Origin: Pseudomonadota bacterium
Lineage (GTDB): Bacteria > Pseudomonadota > Gammaproteobacteria > Burkholderiales > Sulfuriferulaceae
Reading direction: 5' to 3'
NCBI GenBank assembly: GCA_021795395.1
Contig: JAJYPN010000028.1
Location: forward strand, 1-37,803
DNA length: 37,803 nt
The notes under the pieces were generated by a model that made no database searches, had not been told where the DNA came from, and saw only the letters and a program-made list of their open reading frames with translations. The position numbers were made by a program, and so were the translations under genes. This document shows positions 32,136 through 37,803 of the stretch, in pieces (position 1 is the first letter of the stretch; every line of letters starts with the position of its first letter).

Positions 32136-32812
32136 CAGAAGTTCCGTAATTCCATGACATACCCCATCCCGCGTACGGTATGGATAAGCCTGGTCTCAAA
32201 ATGGTCGTCGATCTTGGCTCTCAGACGACGGATAGCCACTTCAACGACATTTGTGTCGCTGTCGAAATTCATATCCCATACCTGAGAAGCGATCAGCGTA
32301 CGCGACAATACTTCGCCCTGTCGCTTAAGAAACAAAGTCAGCAATACGAATTCCTTGGCTGTCAAATCGATACGCTGACCGGCTCGACTGACGCGGCGGC
32401 GGACGAGATTAACTTCCAGATCGGCAATTCCCAGCATCTCCGGCTCTATCGTTTTTCCCCGGCGCAGCAAGGTACGTACCCGCGCCAGCAATTCCGTGAA
32501 GGCAAACGGCTTCAGCAAATAATCGTCGGCCCCCAACTCGAGCCCTTTGACCCGATCAACCACCTGATCGCGCGCGGTAAGGAATAATACCGGCATGCTT
32601 TTGCCTGCCGACCGAAGCGCGAGCAGCACGTCCCAACCGTTAATCCCGGGAAGCATGACATCAAGAATGACCAGGTCGAACGCCTCCGTCAGCGCGAGAT
32701 ATTGACCATCGATTCCGTTGACCGCCAGATCGGCAATGAATCCGGCCTCGGTAAGCCCTTGCTTTAAGTAGGTCCCCGTTTTCAATTCATCTTCGACAAT
32801 CAATATTTTCAT
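32135..32812 (-). CDS. Heavy-metal response regulator (CusR/CopR type, OmpR family)
   Basis: A 225-residue OmpR-type regulator. The receiver domain carries VEDE (acidic pocket), [12 protein letters not shown] with the phosphoacceptor Asp, and the Thr and Lys of FLTARD and LLKPFAF. The C-terminal winged helix ([20 protein letters not shown] and [14 protein letters not shown]) resembles CzcR/CopR/SilR proteins. It is divergent from the cytochrome-copA-copB operon; between them lies the palindrome TTACAAATTTGTAA, the likely site for this protein. Confidence 0.93.
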   Translation of the reverse strand: MKILIVEDELKTGTYLKQGLTEAGFIADLAVNGIDGQYLALTEAFDLVILDVMLPGINGWDVLLALRSAGKSMPVLFLTARDQVVDRVKGLELGADDYLLKPFAFTELLARVRTLLRRGKTIEPEMLGIADLEVNLVRRRVSRAGQRIDLTAKEFVLLTLFLKRQGEVLSRTLIASQVWDMNFDSDTNVVEVAIRRLRAKIDDHFETRLIHTVRGMGYVMELRNF

Positions 32813-32853
32813 GTGGGTATTATCGCTCTTTTGCAGGCCCGCATAGGGAAAGC

Positions 32854-32867
32854 TTACAAATTTGTAA
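32854..32867. promoter_or_regulatory. Candidate copper-response box in the divergent promoter region
   Basis: TTACAAATTTGTAA is a perfect 14-base palindrome, 42 bases upstream of the response-regulator start and 227 bases before the cytochrome gene. It resembles the half-sites of CusR/CopR/CzcR-type boxes (TTACA and TTGTAAT). Binding by the adjacent regulator is inferred. Confidence 0.65.
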
Positions 32868-33093
32868 TCATCGCGTCAGCAATTTGTCTCCATTCATAGC
32901 GCATGCTGATTTCACGTAAACGATGAGAAAGGTCGTCAGCGCAAGGTATTCGCCGGACAGAGCGCACCGGGAATAATCTGGCCTCCGTTAATGCTTGTCG
33001 CCTGAACCCCGGGACAAATTATTCACGCAGGAAAACGAACAAATCATGAGATTCAACGAAATTTATGAATAAAATTTACAACGGCAAGAAAAC

Positions 33094-33615
33094 ATGAAAT
33101 TGCTTACACGATTAATAGGCGTCGTTCTGTTGATCCTCGTTCTCATCGGCGGTTACATCTGGTCGGGCATTTATACGATAGGCGCAGACGTGCCGCATTG
33201 GACCGTCACAGTGCAGTTGATGGACCTCGTGCGCCGACGCGCTATCGAGCGCCGCGCCAAAGAGATCAAAGTGCCCCGACTCGATAATCCGCAGCTGATA
33301 TTGAAAGGCGCAGGTCAATACGCAGCAATGTGTACGCAATGCCATCTTGCGCCGGACATGAAAAACTCGGAACTGCGTGACGGCCTGTACCCCTTACCTC
33401 CCGATCTCTCCAAAACCCGCGTTGATCCACGAGTTGCTTTTTGGGTGATCAAACACGGCATCAAGATGAGTGCGATGCCGGCCTGGGGCGTCAGCCATGA
33501 TGATGCGACGATCTGGAGCATGGTGGCTTTTCTGCAAAAGTTGCCCGATCTCTCGGCTCGGCAATACCACGATATAGTTGCCAGGGCACCTCCCGATGAG
33601 GATATGCATATGTAA
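33094..33615 (+). CDS. Membrane-anchored c-type cytochrome of the copper operon
   Basis: A 173-residue single-haem protein. An N-terminal anchor (LIGVVLLILVLIGGYIWSGI) is followed by a class I-type domain with CTQCH at about residues 80-84 and a candidate Met ligand in MSAMPAWG. It lies 77 bases upstream of copA on the same strand, which suggests that it passes electrons to or from the multicopper oxidase at the periplasmic face. This placement is found in some metal-resistance clusters but a function is not established. Residues 30-70 are basic and Arg-rich. Confidence 0.85.
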   Translation: MKLLTRLIGVVLLILVLIGGYIWSGIYTIGADVPHWTVTVQLMDLVRRRAIERRAKEIKVPRLDNPQLILKGAGQYAAMCTQCHLAPDMKNSELRDGLYPLPPDLSKTRVDPRVAFWVIKHGIKMSAMPAWGVSHDDATIWSMVAFLQKLPDLSARQYHDIVARAPPDEDMHM

Positions 33616-33692
33616 AAGTTATGTTGACTGTCGCACCAGGCTATACCCCGTGATCCAGTACGATGGAATCAATATTCAAGGAGAGAACGCTC

Positions 33693-35510
33693 ATGGCGAA
33701 TCCGGATTTTCCACTGTTTCCTGCAAGCCTGTCTCGTCGCCGTTTTGTGCAGGGACTGGTGGTTACCGGGACCTTGGGCGGCCTGCCCTTGGCGTTAAAA
33801 TCCGCTTTGGCTCAAAAGAATTACGGGCAACCGGCGGTATTGAGCGGAACGGAATTTGTACTGGATATCGCCAGCACTCCAGTCAATTTTACCAGAACGC
33901 CGCGTCCCGCCACCACAGTCAACGGCCAGATACCGGCGCCGCTTTTACGCTGGCGCGAAGGCGATCGCATTACTTTGCGAGTCACCAATCACATGGCGGT
34001 ATCCAGCTCTATCCATTGGCATGGCATATTGCTGCCCAATCCTATGGATGGTGTGCCTGGCCTGACTTACTCCGGCATAGCCCCTGGAGCCACTTTCGTA
34101 TACCAGTTCGACGTGCGCCAGTCCGGGACTTACTGGTACCATAGCCATACCCGTTTTCAGGAACAGACCGGATTATATGGCCCTATCATTATCGAACCGC
34201 GCGAGCCCGATCCTTTTACTTACGACCGCGATTATGTGGTGATGCTGTCAGACTGGACCGACGAAGATCCTGAAGAAGTATACGAACATCTCAAACAAAT
34301 GAGCGTTTATTATAATTACGTACGGCCGACTGTCGGCAGTCTGGTGCATCGCGCAGAAAAAGTCGGGCTGGAAAAGGCGATGGCATCGCGTACGGCGTGG
34401 GACAAAATGCGCATGAGCCCGCACGATTTGTCCGATGTCAGCGGCGCGACTTATACTTTTCTCACTAATGGGGTCACGCCGGCAGGCAACTGGACGGGTA
34501 TATTTCGGCCCGGTGAAAAAATCCGGCTGCGCGTCATTAACGGCTCATCAATGACCTTTTTCGACGTACGCATACCGGGCCTGAAAATGACGGTGGTCGC
34601 CGCCGACGGGCAGAATGTGCATCCGGTCAGCGTAGACGAATTCCGGCTGGGCGTCGCCGAAACCTACGACGTCATTGTCGAGCCGGCCGACGCGCGTGCC
34701 TATACCATTTTTTCCCAGGCAATCGATCGTTCGGGCTATGCACGCGGTACACTTGCCCCGCAGATGGGAATGGAAGCGGAAGTGCCGGAACTGGATCCCG
34801 TGCCACGCCTGACCATGGCCGATATGGGCATGTCGATGGCGGGCATGAAGGGTAAGGATATGACGGGTATCGACGGCATGAAGCACTCCGACATGCAGGG
34901 AGGCGCCATGAAGGGCATGGATATGGCGACTACAAAAGAGAAACCCCGCACCGGCAGCATGACAGCCAAGCCTGACGGAGGCGACGTGCCGGTCAAATTC
35001 CATTATCCCACCGAATACGGCCCGAGCAATCAGGTGCGGGCGCAACAGGTTTCCACACGCATCGACGATCCCGGAGTCGGTTTGCGTAATAACGGACGCA
35101 AAGTTTTGAGCTATGCGGATTTGCATACGATAGGCGGGCCGGAAGACCCGCGCGAACCTACTCGGGAAATTTTGCTGCATTTGACCGGCAACATGGATCG
35201 GTTTATGTGGTCGTTTAACGGTCTACCGTTTTCAGCAGCAGAACCCTTACTGTTTCACTATGGCGAGCGTCTGCGTATCGTGCTGGTTAACGATACCATG
35301 ATGAACCATCCTATCCATTTGCATGGCATGTTCAGCGAACTCGAAGCGCCGGACGGCTCCTTCCAGGTACGTAAACATACGATTACGGTGCAGCCGGGCC
35401 ACCGCGTCAGCTATCGCGTCAGCGCAAACGCCCGCGGTAACTGGGCTTACCACTGCCACCTTTTGTATCATATGGAAGCCGGCATGTTCCGAGCTGTAGT
35501 GGTGGCCTGA
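33693..35510 (+). CDS. copA: Copper-resistance multicopper oxidase CopA (PcoA)
   Basis: A 605-residue periplasmic oxidase exported by the Tat route (SLSRRRFVQGLVVTGTLGGL). ATG 33693 has AAGGAGAG 7 bases upstream; an in-frame ATG at 33663 would only lengthen the leader. The three cupredoxin domains hold copper-ligand motifs: HWHG, YWYHSHTRFQ and the C-terminal HPIHLHGM and YHCHLLYHMEAGM. A Met-rich insert at about residues 373-410 (MGMSMAGMKGKDMTGIDGMK) and nearby GMDM repeats would bind Cu(I). It is followed immediately by copB. Confidence 0.96.
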   Translation: MANPDFPLFPASLSRRRFVQGLVVTGTLGGLPLALKSALAQKNYGQPAVLSGTEFVLDIASTPVNFTRTPRPATTVNGQIPAPLLRWREGDRITLRVTNHMAVSSSIHWHGILLPNPMDGVPGLTYSGIAPGATFVYQFDVRQSGTYWYHSHTRFQEQTGLYGPIIIEPREPDPFTYDRDYVVMLSDWTDEDPEEVYEHLKQMSVYYNYVRPTVGSLVHRAEKVGLEKAMASRTAWDKMRMSPHDLSDVSGATYTFLTNGVTPAGNWTGIFRPGEKIRLRVINGSSMTFFDVRIPGLKMTVVAADGQNVHPVSVDEFRLGVAETYDVIVEPADARAYTIFSQAIDRSGYARGTLAPQMGMEAEVPELDPVPRLTMADMGMSMAGMKGKDMTGIDGMKHSDMQGGAMKGMDMATTKEKPRTGSMTAKPDGGDVPVKFHYPTEYGPSNQVRAQQVSTRIDDPGVGLRNNGRKVLSYADLHTIGGPEDPREPTREILLHLTGNMDRFMWSFNGLPFSAAEPLLFHYGERLRIVLVNDTMMNHPIHLHGMFSELEAPDGSFQVRKHTITVQPGHRVSYRVSANARGNWAYHCHLLYHMEAGMFRAVVVA

Positions 35511-36449
35511 GTGCATACCGACGAAAATACACTCTTGCCTAGCCCTCGCATTCGATCGGTCGCTATCGTTTGGCTGGGGATAGTCTGCGCTACGCCCATT
35601 GCCGGATATGCCGATCCATCGCAGATGGATTCAAGCATGAATATGCAATCGAATCGGTCAAATGCGGATAGCTCGAATACGATGACGGGGATGGATATGT
35701 CCGGCACGCCACCAATGTCAAGCAGCTCAGCACCGCCCGTAGGTAGCCTGCCGAGTAGCGACGGTTCGGCGGGTAAGCCGTATTCCGCTTACGGCATAGG
35801 CGGGATGATGATGAATGATGATCCCCTGGTCAGTAAATTTATGCTCGATCAACTGGAATTCGTACAAGGGAATAATGGCGACCAGATGGCATGGGACGGG
35901 CATTATCGTATCGGCTACGATCTGAACCAGTTATGGATACGCAGCGAAGGTCAGCGTCTCAACGGAAAAACCGAAGATGCCGATGCGGAACTGTTATGGG
36001 GACATACTATTTCGCCGTATTGGGACACGATGCTCGGCACCCGTCATGATTTCGGCAGCGGTCCCGCGCGGGACTGGGCAGCATTCGGCATCCAGGGACT
36101 GGCTCCTTACAAATTCGATACCGAAGCGACTGTCTATGCAGGCACCGATGGGCGTACCGCTGCACGCTTCAAGGAATATTACAATATACTTTTTACGGAA
36201 CGGCTTATCTTGTCTCCGGAAATCGAAATCAACGTTTACGGCCAGAACGATCCTGCGCGCGCTATCGGAGCGGGATTATCCGATACGGCTATATCCATGC
36301 GTCTGAAGTATGAGATCAGGCGTGAATTCGCACCTTATATCGGCGTAGGCTGGGACCGAAAATTCGGCAGGACGGCGGCATTATTTCAGGCATCGGGAAT
36401 ATCCGCTACCGATAGCCAATTGCTGGCGGGAGTCGAGATCTGGTATTGA
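35511..36449 (+). CDS. copB: Copper-resistance outer-membrane protein CopB (PcoB)
   Basis: A 312-residue protein. GTG 35511 directly follows the copA stop, so translation is coupled. A signal region (AIVWLGIVCATPIAGYADPS) precedes a Met- and Ser-rich linker (SSMNMQ, MTGMDMSGTPPMSSSS) likely to bind copper, then a CopB-type barrel domain (MLDQLEFVQGNNGDQMAWDG and WIRSEGQRLNGK, about residues 104-312) ending in a terminal aromatic (EIWY). It is the outer-membrane part of the copABCD-type resistance system; copC and copD are not present here. Confidence 0.94.
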   Translation: MHTDENTLLPSPRIRSVAIVWLGIVCATPIAGYADPSQMDSSMNMQSNRSNADSSNTMTGMDMSGTPPMSSSSAPPVGSLPSSDGSAGKPYSAYGIGGMMMNDDPLVSKFMLDQLEFVQGNNGDQMAWDGHYRIGYDLNQLWIRSEGQRLNGKTEDADAELLWGHTISPYWDTMLGTRHDFGSGPARDWAAFGIQGLAPYKFDTEATVYAGTDGRTAARFKEYYNILFTERLILSPEIEINVYGQNDPARAIGAGLSDTAISMRLKYEIRREFAPYIGVGWDRKFGRTAALFQASGISATDSQLLAGVEIWY

Positions 36450-36587
36450 ACCCAGCCCGAGAGTCTCTGTACTTGATGCCCGGCAAATACGGGGCAACAA
36501 CAGTAAAAATCGCAAGGAGAAATAGGTTCAGATATCGCACTACCCCAATTAAAAATTGGAACGTCAATTGCTTGCCGTGAATTATCC

Positions 36588-36692
36588 GTGAGGGGCATTT
36601 ACTTTGTGCCTGACGCGTGGAACGGTTATCTGTATTGGCATAGCCGGGATAAAAAGACGCTTAAACGGTTAAATAGTTTAATTACCGCATAA
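36588..36692 (+). pseudogene. YoeB-like toxin, N-terminal remnant (34 codons)
   Basis: From GTG 36588 the frame reads MRGIYFVPDAWNGYLYWHSR and DKKTLKRLNSLITA, then stops at TAA 36690-36692. This matches the start of YoeB/Txe RNases (the W-x-x-Y-x-Y-W and KRIN-type helix). Full YoeB is about 85 residues, and the catalytic C-terminal His and Tyr are missing. The antitoxin gene that should precede it is not recognisable in the 138 bases after copB. It is another TA relic. Confidence 0.65.
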
Positions 36693-36814
36693 TACTTAAT
36701 CGATAGGTCACTGCAGACAGACTTAACTCCATTTCGCAGGCTAAACCCTGTCTACAAAATTTCAGATGTAATACCTGGAATAAATTTACAAACTACATAT
36801 TAAGCTTTAGAAGT

Positions 36815-36842
36815 TTGACTTTTATGCTAGTATTCATATGTA
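36815..36842 (+). promoter_or_regulatory. Possible promoter of the CopG-ParE pair
   Basis: TTGACT (36815-36820) and TATGTA (36837-36842) are separated by 16 bases, a plausible sigma-70 promoter 27 bases ahead of the antitoxin ATG. The -10 match is weak. Confidence 0.4.
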
Positions 36843-36868
36843 CACATCCTAATGCAACGAGGTTGTTT

Positions 36869-37105
36869 ATGGAAACCACGACACTGACCCTGCGCGTTTC
36901 GACGGAGATGAAGGAACAACTCGACAAACTGGCTGACGCCACCCATCGATCCAAATCCTGGCTCGCTGGTGAGGCCATTCGTCAATACCTGGACCTTGAG
37001 GCTTGGCAAATCGGTGAAATACAGCAAGCCATCAAGGAAGCTGACGCAAATGAATTCGCGTCTAATGAAGAGATCGATGTCATCGTGAAGAAGTATGCAC
37101 GTTAG
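36869..37105 (+). CDS. CopG-type ribbon-helix-helix antitoxin
   Basis: A 78-residue protein. TTLTLRVSTEMKEQLDKLAD and RSKSWLAGEAIRQYLDLEAW form the ribbon-helix-helix DNA-binding domain, and the C-terminal AIKEADANEFASNEEIDVIV is the toxin-binding tail typical of antitoxins of ParE/RelE toxins. ATG 36869 was chosen; an upstream ATG at 36815 would add a stretch without antitoxin features. It overlaps the toxin gene by 11 bases. Confidence 0.88.
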   Translation: METTTLTLRVSTEMKEQLDKLADATHRSKSWLAGEAIRQYLDLEAWQIGEIQQAIKEADANEFASNEEIDVIVKKYAR

Positions 37106-37382
37106 ATGGCTGCGTCGTGCTCTGGAGAATCTGGACGACGAGGCCGCCTACATTGCAACAGATAACCCGCGCACGGCTGCGGAATTCGTGCTGCACGTGC
37201 GTGACAGCGCAGCTATGCTCGCCGATCATCCCAACCTGGGGCGCTCTGGCCGGATTGCGGGAACACGCGAATTGGTTATAACACGTTTCCCCTACATCCT
37301 GCCTTATCGCGTGCGTGATGGTGCCGTGGAAGTTCTACGCGTCTTCCATACCGCCCGGAAATGGCCCAGGCGGACGAGTTGA
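37095..37382 (+). CDS. ParE/RelE-family toxin
   Basis: A 95-residue toxin of the ParE/RelE fold. VRWLRRALENLDDEAAYIAT is the first helix pair; FVLHVRDSAAMLADHPNLGR followed by RELVITRFPYILPYRVRDGA and VEVLRVFHTARKWP are the core strands with the typical HTAR-x-WP end. The family either blocks gyrase (ParE) or cuts mRNA (RelE); sequence resembles ParE more. The start overlaps the antitoxin stop. Both genes are complete, so this is the second intact TA pair (with MntA/HepT and HicAB making three in all). Confidence 0.88.
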   Translation: MHVRWLRRALENLDDEAAYIATDNPRTAAEFVLHVRDSAAMLADHPNLGRSGRIAGTRELVITRFPYILPYRVRDGAVEVLRVFHTARKWPRRTS

Positions 37383-37436
37383 GGGTGAATTCAAGTCACA
37401 AGTGCAACAGTCTTGGTATTAAAGGGGATAAAAGGG

Positions 37437-37517
37437 GGATAAAGGGTCAGACTCGATTTTTCAGGGAGAAAGGGTCAGACTCGATTTTTAGCGGATAAAG
37501 GTTCAGACTCGATTTTT
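37437..37517. repeat. Three tandem copies of a 25-base unit with 28-base period
   Basis: Units start at 37437, 37465 and 37493, with consensus GGATAAAGGGTCAGACTCGATTTTT over 25 bases (longest word quoted here split: GGATAAAGGGTCAGA then CTCGATTTTT) and 3-base spacers CAG and AGC. The GGTCAGACTCGATTTTT core is a word I associate with dispersed REP-like repeats in proteobacterial genomes. It lies between the toxin gene and a convergent gene. Confidence 0.85.
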
Positions 37518-37588
37518 TAGATGTTGTTTTGAACGAGTCATATTCAATCGAATCCATCCCCATTTCCCTGATTCGCCGGAGCGTCACG

Positions 37589-37801
37589 CTAGTGTTCGCT
37601 TTTGACTTCGGACGCATGTGAGAGATAAAGCGCTACGCCGATGAGTGCGATAGATCCGCCGAGATAGAGCAGATCGAGCGGCGTTTCGATCTTCACCCTG
37701 ATCGCTTCCTGGAATAGCGTTACGATCAGGATCATCAGAATCACTTTGGCGAGGCGCGATTTCAAATCGTCCAGATTTTCAATCAGCAGTATTTTACTGG
37801 A
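37589..37801 (-). CDS. C-terminal part of a small membrane protein, cut by the window edge
   Basis: The minus strand is open for 70 residues from the window edge to TAG 37589-37591. It reads SSKILLIENLDDLKSRLAKV, a hydrophobic span ILMILIVTLFQ, then LDLLYLGGSIALIGVALYLS and the end HASEVKSEH. Two membrane spans are visible. This is reminiscent of the UPF0114/YqhA family or PsiE-like membrane proteins, but I am not certain. The start lies beyond the window. Confidence 0.6.
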   Translation of the reverse strand, partial: SSKILLIENLDDLKSRLAKVILMILIVTLFQEAIRVKIETPLDLLYLGGSIALIGVALYLSHASEVKSEH

Positions 37802-37803
37802 TC

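Noticed and set aside
37437..37517. Possible CRISPR array
   Set aside because: Spacers are only 3 bases and there are no cas genes, so it is a simple tandem repeat.

Overview
The window looks like chromosomal DNA of a betaproteobacterium, plausibly in or near the Nitrosomonadales. That placement is inferred from gene content: the prfB-lysS pair, a CobD/CbiB-like protein, a cyanophycin cluster with its DUF1854 and ABC-transporter partners, a DUF3034 protein and a PEP-CTERM protein. No rRNA or tRNA gene was recognised and the species cannot be named.

Region 1 (1-6.7 kb) is an accessory region crowded with toxin-antitoxin (TA) genes and their wrecks. It holds a CopG-type antitoxin, a BrnA antitoxin with a beheaded BrnT, an intact MntA/HepT pair, an intact HicA/HicB pair, and HicA or HicB fragments at several places. 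Pieces of one GFA-family gene, together with the DNA upstream of hicA, recur in three places, so the region grew by duplicating and then eroding one block. A cupin protein, a type IV pilin-like protein and a lipoprotein plus frameshifted lipase-like gene sit among the fragments.

Region 2 (6.7-24.5 kb) is mostly housekeeping and storage. It contains lysS and prfB (with the programmed +1 frameshift intact), a zinc-sensor protein with a degenerate GGDEF domain, a membrane-anchored GyrI-like protein and a CobD/CbiB-like protein. The cyanophycin cluster follows: an ABC exporter with a DUF1854 protein, divergent from a tandem of a degenerate CphA-like protein and a complete cyanophycin synthetase. 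Next come two divergent L,D-transpeptidases, an alanine-zipper lipoprotein, a monothiol glutaredoxin, a GcvA-type LysR regulator and an EamA exporter.

Region 3 (24.5-37.8 kb) deals with the envelope, stress and metals. After a PEP-CTERM protein and an IS110 remnant there is a five-gene operon encoding a DUF3034 outer-membrane protein, an exported truncated haemoglobin, a cupredoxin, an ECF sigma factor and its anti-sigma factor. It is followed by a CsoR/RcnR-type repressor with a CDF metal exporter, a heavy-metal two-component system, and a divergent copper-resistance operon (cytochrome c, copA, copB) with a perfect 14-bp palindrome in the divergent promoter region. The window ends with a truncated YoeB-like toxin, an intact CopG/ParE pair, a 28-bp-period tandem repeat and a partial membrane-protein gene.

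The strongest leads are the cyanophycin cluster, whose second synthetase has lost its Mur-ligase P-loop; the haemoglobin/cupredoxin/ECF operon; the pairing of L,D-transpeptidases with a lysine-ended lipoprotein; and the TA graveyard with its chimeric HicB::BrnT junction.
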